Shown here piece by piece: positions 15,098 through 20,594 of a DNA stretch of 20,594 bases. The stretch's first letter is position 1; every line of letters begins with the position of its first letter. The notes under the pieces are model-generated. The model did no database searches. It saw only the letters and a program-made list of their open reading frames with translations, and was not told the origin of the DNA. The DNA is from JBEVNX01 sp040507895. GTDB taxonomy: Bacteria > Desulfobacterota > Binatia > JACPRU01. Location of the stretch: assembly GCA_040507895.1 (NCBI GenBank), contig JBEVNX010000253.1:1-20594 (forward strand), given 5' to 3'. The position numbers and the translations under genes were made by a program.

Positions 15098-15715
15098 CTA
15101 CGCCGGATTCAACAAGGCGCAGCTCTCTTTCACCCACCGGATCGTGTTCAGCTCGTCCTGCAGGATCCAGTGGAGCAGCTCCTTGCTGTGCAGGTCCTCG
15201 CGGATCTGGTCGACGACGTTGGTGTACACCTTCAGCGCCTGCGCCGGATCCTCGAGATCGGCCGCCTCTACCTTGAGCTTTCCGGCATCCTTCAGCTCTC
15301 TCGAGCCGTAGAAGGCGAGCTTCTTCTTGCGGACGTCGGCGGGCACGGTGCACTGCGGCACGCCGCCGAGCTCGCGCAGCCGCGCTTCCATGAGCTCGGC
15401 ATGGTACGCCTCGCGCTTCTGCACGACGCGCAAGCCGCCGCGCACACATTCCTGATCGCTCGTCTCGAGCCAGAGGATCACATACTCCGCCCCGAAGTCC
15501 TCGGTGCAGCGAAACTCGTCCAGCACGTGCATGATCATTTCCCGCTCCGTCGCGTGCGGGACGCCGTTGTAGAGATACTGGCCTTGGGCCGAGTGATTGC
15601 CGTTGCGGATCTCGCGCATCTCCGCCTCGAACAGCTCATCGGAGATCAGCCCTTTGCGGTAAGCCTTCAGCAATCGCCGCGCCTCGAAGTCCTGGGGGGT
15701 CTGTTGTGTGGCCAT
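15098..15715 (-). CDS. Ferritin-like (putative diiron) protein of unknown role
   Basis: A 205-residue soluble protein from ATG 15715; AAAGGAG lies about 12 nt upstream, rather far. The N-terminus (RRLLKAYRKGLISDELFEAE) looks like a short helical domain. Two ExxH motifs lie on predicted helices about 75 residues apart, E102AYH105 in VVQKREAYHAELMEARL and E179LLH182 in DLHSKELLHWILQDEL. Paired ExxH helices are the signature of ferritin-like/rubrerythrin-type diiron four-helix bundles, so an iron-binding or oxidase role is plausible. The ligands on the other helices cannot be assigned with certainty. I do not recognise a named family. It stands alone, with hairpins downstream and a flavoprotein remnant upstream on the other strand. 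Confidence 0.65.
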   Translation of the reverse strand: MATQQTPQDFEARRLLKAYRKGLISDELFEAEMREIRNGNHSAQGQYLYNGVPHATEREMIMHVLDEFRCTEDFGAEYVILWLETSDQECVRGGLRVVQKREAYHAELMEARLRELGGVPQCTVPADVRKKKLAFYGSRELKDAGKLKVEAADLEDPAQALKVYTNVVDQIREDLHSKELLHWILQDELNTIRWVKESCALLNPA

Positions 15716-15837
15716 GATCTGTCTGTCTCCTTTCCATGGATTCGAACGGAGGACCCGACTTATCGAATGCGGACTACCTCTGCCCTAGGAGCCGGGTCAA
15801 GCCATTTGCGGAGTGTTGCGCGCGGCCCTTCTGAATG

Positions 15838-16167
15838 CGTCGAGCGAGCCGAGTCGGCCGGTTCGACGACGTCGTCGGAAGGGGCTTCACCCTGGTCAGC
15901 TCGGTCGCCGACCCTACGGCGAAACTCGATCCCGAGCTAGCCCGGTACTTCGCGTCGATTCGAGGCATGCGCGCGCACGTGGCGCCCGCGGGCCCGATCC
16001 ACGACGTCAACGGCAGCTATCAGCGGCGGTTCGCCGAGCACGGCGTCGCCGTCGCGCTCCTGCGGGCCGACTTCCACGTCTTCGGCACGGCGCCCGCGGT
16101 CGGCGGCGAAGGAAAACTCGTGGAGGCGCTTCGGAGCGTGCTCGGCAGCGCGGGCTCGGAGCGCTGA
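15838..16167 (+). pseudogene. C-terminal remnant of an MhpA-type FAD-dependent aromatic hydroxylase
   Basis: After a TGA at 15832-15834 about 110 codons read as the end of a flavoprotein monooxygenase of the 3-(3-hydroxyphenyl)propionate hydroxylase group: RFDDVVGRGFTLVS, GPIHDVNGSYQRRFAEHGV, then VALLRADFHVFGTAP and a final helix. In intact relatives this is the thioredoxin-like C-terminal domain (DxxGxYxxWF, VLVRPDFYVFG) of a roughly 500-600-residue enzyme. The FAD-binding GxGxxG domain and substrate domain are missing, and upstream bases do not restore them. The ATG at 15835 has no ribosome binding site. It is convergent with the Baeyer-Villiger-type gene, whose stop is 33 bp away. Confidence 0.75.
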
Positions 16168-16199
16168 GCCCCATTTCCCCGGCCGTCCGCTGCTTCCCC

Positions 16200-18020
16200 T
16201 TACGCGACGATCAGACCTTCGAGATCACCTTTTTCACGCCAGCGCGCGAGCGCTTCGTAGAAGCGCACCGCGCCGTCCGGGTCCTGGGTCTCGAGAAAGC
16301 CCTGCCCTTTGCCCTCGCCATTGTAGTAGCCCGGAGTGCAAGTGCTCTGATAGGCCGTCATGAAGGTCTTGCCCGTCACCCTCTCGACCCACTCCGCCTC
16401 GGCTTCGGGGGTGGGCTCGACCGACTTGGCTTCGCGAGCTTTCATCTCCGCCATGACGTGGGCGATGTGTGTGGCTTGCCCTCCCAGCATGTAGGTGAAG
16501 TTCGGAGCCAGGCCGGTTTGCGTGAGGCCCATGTGAAAGAGGTTGGGAAAGCCGTGGCTCAGAAATCCATAGTGAGTCTTCATCCCGTTCGCCCAGTAGC
16601 TGGACAGGGATAGGCCGCCGCGACCGTGCACCTCGAACTCCGCGCGCCGGGTGTAGGCCGTTCCGACCTCGAAGCCGGTCGCGAAGATCACACAGTCCAC
16701 CTCGTACTCGACGCCGTTCACGACCAAAGCGTTCTCGTTCATGCGCTCCACACCTTTGCCGTTGGTGTCGACGAGCTTCACGTTGGGCCGGTTGAAAGTG
16801 GGTAGGTACTCGTCATTGAAGGTCGGACGCTTGCACCACTGGCCGTACCACGGTTTGAGCGCCTCGGCGGTCGCGCGATCCTTCACGGTGGCGTCGACGC
16901 GATCGCGAATCTCGTTCATCTTCTGGAAGTCGGCGATCTCCGACATGAGCGCCATCTCCTGCTCGGAAACGGCGCCGCTCGCGCCCGAGAGGAGACGTGC
17001 GAGATTCTTGAAAAGGCTCGTCCACTTGTCGCCGACCAGATCTTCCGTGATGGGGATCCCGGCCAAGATGGAGCAGAAGTTGTGGTTCCGATAGGCCTGC
17101 CATCCGGGGTAGAGCGTCTTCACCCATTCCGGATCGGTCGGCTTGTTGCCCCGCTCGTCCACCGAGGAGGGCGTGCGCTGAAAGACGTAGAGCTGCTTCG
17201 CGTGCCGGCCGAGATGCGACACGCACTGAATGGCGGTCGCCCCCGTCCCGATGATGCCCACGCTCTTGTCGGCGAGCTTGTGCAGGCCGCCGGTGGTATC
17301 GCCGCCGGTGTAGTCGTAGTCCCAGCGACTCGTGTGGAAGATGTGCCCCTTGAATTTCTCGATCCCCGGGATCGCGGGCAGCTTGGGTCGGTTGAGCGGT
17401 CCGCTTGACATGACGACGAAGCGCGCCTGGAACACGTCGCCGCGATCGGTCTTGACCGTCCAGCGCCCGGCGCCGTCGTCCCAGCGCGCCTCTTCGACCT
17501 GCGTCTGGAAGCAGGCGTGCTTGTAGAGGTTGAAGTGCTTGCCGATCCGCTGGGCGTGCTCGAAGATCTCGGGCGCGAAGGAGTATTTCTCCTTCGGCAT
17601 GTACCCGGTCTCTTCGAGGAGCGGCAGGTAGACGTAGGATTCGATGTCGCACTGGGCGCCGGGATAGCGGTTCCAGTACCAGGTTCCGCCGAAATCCCCG
17701 GCCTTCTCGATGATGCGGGTATCGGTGATCCCCACCTCCTGGAGCCGCGCCGCGGCCAGCAGCCCGCCGAAGCCGCCGCCGATGATCACCGCGTCGAGCT
17801 CTTCTTGGATGGCGGGTCGCGTGAAGCCCGGGTCGACGTACGGGTCCGTTTCGAAGTGCGCGTACTTGCCGGTGACCTCCTGATACTGATCGTTCCCGTC
17901 GGGGCGCAGACGCTTCTGGCGCTCGGCGGTGTACTTCGCGCGTATCACGGCCGGGTCGAAGCCCAGCTCCTCGGGAGTCGGGATTCCGCTCGGTTTGATC
18001 TGCTCTACGGCTTCACTCAT
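16200..18020 (-). CDS. Baeyer-Villiger-type flavin monooxygenase
   Basis: A 606-residue protein with ATG 18020 and GAGGAGG about 10 nt upstream. FAD-binding GGGFGG is at 81-86 and GGTWYWNRYPG at 111-121, the form typical of type I Baeyer-Villiger monooxygenases. The fingerprint FxGxxxHxxxW(P/D) is present as FKGHIFHTSRWD (223-234). The second Rossmann motif for NADPH, GIIGTGATA, is at 255-263, followed by FQRTPSS with the NADPH-contacting Arg. The N-terminal extension of about 70 residues and the C-terminal CTPGYYNGEGKG resemble the long cyclopentadecanone-monooxygenase-like group. It would insert oxygen next to a ketone using NADPH and O2, giving an ester or lactone; the ketone is unknown. 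It diverges from arsR across 295 bp, and I see no sign that it belongs to arsenic metabolism. Confidence 0.9.
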   Translation of the reverse strand: MSEAVEQIKPSGIPTPEELGFDPAVIRAKYTAERQKRLRPDGNDQYQEVTGKYAHFETDPYVDPGFTRPAIQEELDAVIIGGGFGGLLAAARLQEVGITDTRIIEKAGDFGGTWYWNRYPGAQCDIESYVYLPLLEETGYMPKEKYSFAPEIFEHAQRIGKHFNLYKHACFQTQVEEARWDDGAGRWTVKTDRGDVFQARFVVMSSGPLNRPKLPAIPGIEKFKGHIFHTSRWDYDYTGGDTTGGLHKLADKSVGIIGTGATAIQCVSHLGRHAKQLYVFQRTPSSVDERGNKPTDPEWVKTLYPGWQAYRNHNFCSILAGIPITEDLVGDKWTSLFKNLARLLSGASGAVSEQEMALMSEIADFQKMNEIRDRVDATVKDRATAEALKPWYGQWCKRPTFNDEYLPTFNRPNVKLVDTNGKGVERMNENALVVNGVEYEVDCVIFATGFEVGTAYTRRAEFEVHGRGGLSLSSYWANGMKTHYGFLSHGFPNLFHMGLTQTGLAPNFTYMLGGQATHIAHVMAEMKAREAKSVEPTPEAEAEWVERVTGKTFMTAYQSTCTPGYYNGEGKGQGFLETQDPDGAVRFYEALARWREKGDLEGLIVA

Positions 18021-18276
18021 GGCGATTGCCCTCCTCTTCGACTAGGACCGCTTTTTCTCGGAGGCGTCGCAGCCTCCTCGTTGTCGTGTCCTAGCCCTGG
18101 CGTCTTGGCACGTTAGTTCAACTCGGCAGCATTTTGCCACCCGCTAAACCAGGTGCGTCTCGACGGCGCGCACACGGGTTTCGTCCAGCGACGGTGCCTT
18201 TGTCCCCGCAAGGCGCCCAACCTCGGCTCCTACGGGTGCGGCCCGAGGCGCGAACCGGGGGAGCGCCTATCCCCTA

Positions 18277-18305
18277 TTGACTTCACGTGGCTATCGATTT
18301 AATAA
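18277..18305 (+). promoter_or_regulatory. Sigma-70-type promoter of the ars operon
   Basis: TTGACT (18277-18282), a 17-bp spacer and TAATAA (18300-18305) form a close match to TTGACA-17-TATAAT. The DNA turns AT-rich here in an otherwise GC-rich window. Transcription would begin near 18311-18313, only a few bases before the arsR ATG at 18316, and no Shine-Dalgarno is present, so the message is probably nearly leaderless. Confidence 0.8.
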
Positions 18306-18310
18306 ATCGA
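18294..18310. promoter_or_regulatory. Palindromic operator over the ars -10 box, probable ArsR site
   Basis: TCGATTT-AAT-AAATCGA has perfect 7-bp arms and a 3-bp centre, and contains the -10 box. A dimeric winged-helix repressor bound here would block RNA polymerase. A direct repeat, AATATAT at 18311 and 18319, follows and covers the start codon. Assignment to ArsR follows from position and the autoregulation usual for the family. Confidence 0.7.
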
Positions 18311-18315
18311 AATAT

Positions 18316-18654
18316 ATGAATATATCATCTCGAGCGCGAACGGGAACGATCGAAGGCGTCGATTTCAACGCTCTGCGCCGGATGCTCGCGGCCCTCTCCG
18401 ATCCGACCCGCCAACAGATGGTCGCGGTGCTGTCGAGGGAGCGACTGAACGTGACGCAGCTCACCGAGCGCTTTTCCTTGTCGCAGCCTGCAATCTCCCA
18501 TCATTTGCGAATCCTCTCGACCGCGGGCTTGCTCGTGCAAGAGCGCCAGGGGCGCGAGCGCCTGTATCGCCTCGACACCAAGTGCTGCCAGGGGCTCGCC
18601 GATCAGTTCCGAAAGTTCATGTCGCAGTGCTGCGCGAACGCGAAGTGCTGCTAG
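18316..18654 (+). CDS. arsR: ArsR-family arsenite-responsive repressor with Cys-rich C-terminus
   Basis: A 112-residue winged-helix regulator from ATG 18316. An in-frame TTG at 18277 is the -35 box and is rejected. The family core is complete: FNALRRMLAALSDPTRQQMV (17-36), the recognition region FSLSQPAISHHLRILSTAGL (53-72) and the wing VQERQGRERLYRL. The classical ELCVCDL metal site of helix 3 is absent; that segment reads RLNVTQLTERF with no Cys. Instead six cysteines sit in three pairs at the C-terminus, C90-C91, C105-C106 and C111-C112, a likely As(III)/Sb(III) thiolate site. This resembles the idea of the C-terminal site in Acidithiobacillus ferrooxidans ArsR, though the third pair is extra. 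It should release its operator on binding arsenite. arsI follows after 17 nt. Confidence 0.92.
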   Translation: MNISSRARTGTIEGVDFNALRRMLAALSDPTRQQMVAVLSRERLNVTQLTERFSLSQPAISHHLRILSTAGLLVQERQGRERLYRLDTKCCQGLADQFRKFMSQCCANAKCC

Positions 18655-18671
18655 CCAAGAGGAGAACCGCC

Positions 18672-19154
18672 ATGGCCAACACGTTCCACGTCTCGATGTA
18701 CGTCCAGGATCTCGACGCCGCGATCGAGCGCTATCGGAAGATCCTGGGAGCCGAGCCGGCGAAAGTCCGCCCCGGCTATGCCAAGTTCGAGCTCGTCGAT
18801 CCGCCCGTGATCTTCTCGCTCGTGCGCGGGGGGGAGCCGGGCAAGGTGAGCCACCTCGGCATCCGCTACCCGGGAACGGGAGAGGTCGCGTCCGAGATGG
18901 CGAGGACCCAGCGCGAGGGACTGGACCTCCTCCAGCAAGAGGGCGTCACCTGTTGCTACGCGAAGGCTGACAAGTATTGGGTGCGCGACGCGGACGGGAT
19001 GTCGTGGGAGATGTACACCCTTTTGGCCGACGTGGAGGCCGAAACCGCCGATGACCCACGCCTACGGAAGTTTCTCGGCCAGGGAGCCATGGCGTTGCCG
19101 GAGGGCTCACCGGAAGGCGGCTGCTGCGCAAAGGACTCCGCCTGCGGCGCGTGA
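18672..19154 (+). CDS. arsI: ArsI-type C-As bond lyase (VOC-fold dioxygenase)
   Basis: A 160-residue protein from ATG 18672 with AGAGGAG 7 nt upstream; a longer open frame overlapping arsR is rejected. It has the vicinal-oxygen-chelate fold. Candidate Fe(II) ligands are His6 in FHVSMYV, His61 in VSHLGIRY and Glu113 in SWEMYTL. The vicinal pair Cys94-Cys95 in GVTCCYAKADKYWV binds the trivalent organoarsenical; the TCCYAxxDKxWV motif is diagnostic for ArsI among VOC proteins. ArsI uses Fe(II) and O2 to cleave methyl- or aryl-arsenicals to arsenite. A C-terminal tail carries GGCCAKDSAC (149-158), probably a further arsenic-binding element. The stop overlaps the arsN2 start by 4 bp (GTGA), so the two are translationally coupled. 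Confidence 0.92.
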   Translation: MANTFHVSMYVQDLDAAIERYRKILGAEPAKVRPGYAKFELVDPPVIFSLVRGGEPGKVSHLGIRYPGTGEVASEMARTQREGLDLLQQEGVTCCYAKADKYWVRDADGMSWEMYTLLADVEAETADDPRLRKFLGQGAMALPEGSPEGGCCAKDSACGA

Positions 19155-19603
19155 GCTCGCTTCGTCTCCGCAACGCGCTACCCGACGATCTTCCGGCGGT
19201 ACTCGCGCTCGTTCGCGGTGCGGGCCTGCCGGAAGACGTCGAGCCGCACTTCCAAAACTTCGTCGTCGCGGATCGGGATGGCGCCATCGTCGGCGCCGTG
19301 GGCTTGGAGATTCACGGCATGCGGGCGCTTCTCCGCTCGCTCGTCGTGGCGCCCTCTTCGAGAACCGCCGGCATCGGCTCATCACTTGCCCGTGCCGTCA
19401 TCGAGCGGGCGCGCAAACAGCCGATCCGCGATCTCTTTCTACTCACGCTGGATGCGGCTCCCTTCTTCGAGCAGTTCGGCTTTCGCCATGTCGATCACGC
19501 GGAGGCGCCGGCCGAGATCCGCGCAACACGCGAGTTCAGCGAGCTCTGCCCCTCGACCGCGCGTTTGATGAAGCTCGTCCTCGACCCTCCGATTCCATCG
19601 TGA
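19151..19603 (+). CDS. arsN2: ArsN2-type GNAT acetyltransferase
   Basis: A 150-residue protein from GTG 19151, overlapping the arsI stop by 4 bp. The GNAT fold is clear: RNALPDDLPAVLALVRGAGL at the N-terminus, the strand pair FVVADRDGAIVGAVGLEIHG, then LLRSLVVAPSSRTAGIGSSL with the acetyl-CoA pyrophosphate loop (R/Q-x-x-G-x-G/A region). The end, FFEQFGFRHVDHAEAPAEIR followed by ATREFSELCPSTARLM, is the hallmark of the ArsN2 family found in ars operons. Its exact substrate is not established; the related ArsN1 acetylates arsinothricin and phosphinothricin, but that cannot be carried over with certainty. It is the third gene of the operon, and 132 bp separate it from the arsC remains. Confidence 0.88.
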   Translation: MSSLRLRNALPDDLPAVLALVRGAGLPEDVEPHFQNFVVADRDGAIVGAVGLEIHGMRALLRSLVVAPSSRTAGIGSSLARAVIERARKQPIRDLFLLTLDAAPFFEQFGFRHVDHAEAPAEIRATREFSELCPSTARLMKLVLDPPIPS

Positions 19604-19735
19604 TGCATCGGTCGACGGTCGCGTTCCACTCCGCCTCAAAGATGCCTTGCAGGACGAGTGCACCTTCTATCGAGGCACGGATGACGCGTTCCGCGATCGA
19701 AGGCAGTCATCAGACGGTCTCGAGCGAGAGGGGTC
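19604..19735. other. Gap between arsN2 and arsC
   Basis: This 132-bp spacer is unusually long for an otherwise tight operon. No promoter or terminator is visible. A minus-strand reading without stops across about 19604-19700 includes IAERVIRASIEGALVLQGIF, which looks protein-like (somewhat like a TetR-family C-terminus) but is too short to name. It may mark the loss of a gene here. Confidence 0.3.
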
Positions 19736-20249
19736 GTGAGCGAAGCACGGATGCTACAACTCCCTGTTCCTCTGCACCGGAAACTCGGCGCGTAGCATCT
19801 TCGCCGAAGTCCTCTTGAACCGGATCGGCCAAGGCCGGTTTCGCGCGTTCAGCGCAGGCAGCCACCCGAAGGGAGACGTGCATCCGCTGACCCTCAGCGT
19901 CCTCGCAGAGTTTCGGGAATCGACCGAGGGGCTGCGGAGCAAGGACTGGGACGAGTTCGCGAAGCCCGATTCCCCGCGGCTCGACTTCGCCTTTACTGTC
20001 TGCAGCAAGGCAGCGGGAAAGCAGTGCCCGCTCTGGCCCGGGCAACCGATGACGGCGCATTGGGGCGTCGACGATCCAGCCGCCGCAGTCGGATCGGATG
20101 CCGAACGCCTTCGAGCGTTCCGTGCAGCCTACCGGACGCTGCAGGCGCGAATCAGGCTGTTTACGAGCCTTCGCGTCGAACTCTTGGATCGACTGACGCT
20201 GCAGCGCGAGATCCGGAAGATCGGCGAGAGCGACGTCCGCAACGGCTAG
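19736..20249 (+). pseudogene. arsC: Arsenate reductase (LMW-phosphatase type), interrupted by a one-base frameshift at codon 7
   Basis: The expected start is GTG 19736 with GAGAGGGG before it, reading (M)SEARM through 19753. One extra base (C at 19754) then shifts the frame, and the rest continues in the other frame: YNSLFLCTGNSARSIFAEVL, FSAGSHPKGDVHP, LRSKDWDEF, FTVCSKAAGKQCPLWPGQPM, THWG-like AHWGVDDPA, to TAG 20249. Joined, the product would have about 170 residues, a full-length LMW-PTP-type ArsC with nucleophile Cys13 in the CX5R loop (CTGNSAR) and the DP acid. As written, translation from GTG ends at 19795. The intact frame has a stop at 19737-19739 and no ATG, GTG or TTG before TTG 19815, which lies past the catalytic loop. 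It is either a true loss of function or a sequence error; everything else looks undamaged. Confidence 0.85.
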
Positions 20250-20266
20250 ACGGAAAGGAGAGTTCG

Positions 20267-20594
20267 ATGAAGAGCGATGCCGAGATCCGCGAGGTCGTAC
20301 GAGAGCGTTACGCCGAAGCCGCCGAACGGGCCACCAAAGGGAAGGCGGGATGCTGCGACCCTTCCCCACTTTCGGGTTGTGACCCGATCACGCGCGACCT
20401 CTATTCAGAGACGGAGGCCGGGGGCCTCCCCGAGGAGGCGGTACGCGCCTCACTCGGCTGCGGCAACCCGACCGCGCTCGCCGAGCTGCTCCCCGGCGAG
20501 GTGGTGCTCGATCTCGGCTCCGGCGGCGGTATCGACGTGCTCCTCTCGGCCCGCCGGGTCGGCCCCACCGGCAAGGCGTACGGCCTCGACCAGA
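20267..20594 (+). CDS. arsM: Arsenite S-adenosylmethionine methyltransferase, C-terminus beyond window edge
   Basis: ATG 20267 follows GGAAAGGAG and is 17 nt after the arsC stop. The 109 codons seen have no stop; the rest lies past base 20594. The N-terminal helix IREVVRERYAEAAERAT is typical of ArsM. Cysteines lie at 29, 30, 38 and 65; Cys65 in LGCGNPTALAELLPGE aligns with the conserved second arsenic-binding Cys (C72 in the Cyanidioschyzon enzyme). SAM-binding motif I is VVLDLGSGGGIDVLLSARRV (79-98). The enzyme methylates As(III) to mono-, di- and trimethyl forms. Paired with arsI on the same operon it gives the cell both methylating and demethylating activity. The remaining arsenic-binding cysteines cannot be seen. 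Confidence 0.92.
   Translation, partial: MKSDAEIREVVRERYAEAAERATKGKAGCCDPSPLSGCDPITRDLYSETEAGGLPEEAVRASLGCGNPTALAELLPGEVVLDLGSGGGIDVLLSARRVGPTGKAYGLDQ

Noticed and set aside
18060..18077. GGAGGC/GCCTCC stem near the BVMO start
   Set aside because: Six-base arms in GC-rich sequence overlapping ordinary leader DNA; no T-run and no positional logic for a terminator.
18105..18121. Sigma-54-like TTGGCACGTTAGTTCAA in the BVMO-arsR gap
   Set aside because: The -12 GC is missing (TTCAA instead of TTGCA), it is 195 bp from arsR, and a good sigma-70 promoter is present closer.

Overview
The window is GC-rich, dense, bacterial-type DNA, probably chromosomal. The PLD-family lipoprotein has an outer-membrane-type sorting position (Ser after the lipid-modified Cys), and the DUF502-like, HdeD-like and MscS-like sequences also suggest a Gram-negative. 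The many lone crotonase, acyl-CoA dehydrogenase, GST and Baeyer-Villiger monooxygenase genes recall environmental deltaproteobacteria-like or Binatota-like genomes. That placement is inference; no rRNA or tRNA was seen to fix it. I saw no CRISPR array, transposase or phage gene.

Layout: (1) 1-4614 is an envelope region. It holds a truncated DUF502-like membrane protein (minus), a large membrane-anchored metallophosphoesterase (plus) and a PLD-superfamily lipoprotein (plus). (2) 4615-6493 is a patch of decay around an intact GST gene (minus). A roughly 45-codon C-terminal remnant of an MscS channel lies on one side, and a small secreted-protein gene broken by a frameshift and probable deletion lies on the other. 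(3) 6494-8520 carries a crotonase and a zinc alcohol dehydrogenase, both minus. (4) 8718-14853 is the most striking block. A LigD-type/Prim-PolC polymerase (plus) meets tail to tail a LigC-type ATP-dependent DNA ligase (minus). The ligase is the last gene of a tight minus-strand run: 5'-3' exonuclease, acyl-CoA dehydrogenase, crotonase, exonuclease III/AP endonuclease, ligase. Together these encode AP-site incision, flap removal, gap filling and sealing, which is most of a base-excision-repair pathway. No Ku gene is in view. (5) 15098-18020 has a ferritin-like protein (minus), a C-terminal remnant of an MhpA-type flavoprotein hydroxylase (plus) and a Baeyer-Villiger-type monooxygenase (minus). 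(6) 18277-20594 is an arsenic operon (plus): arsR, arsI, arsN2, a frameshifted arsC, and arsM running off the end.

The ars genes would sense arsenite (ArsR), break C-As bonds (ArsI), acetylate an unknown substrate (ArsN2), reduce arsenate (ArsC, apparently disabled by one extra base) and methylate arsenite (ArsM). The arsR promoter is clear: TTGACT, 17 bp, TAATAA, with a 7-3-7 palindrome over the -10 box. Three gene remnants, two of them surviving only as C-terminal ends, indicate repeated gene loss between working genes.
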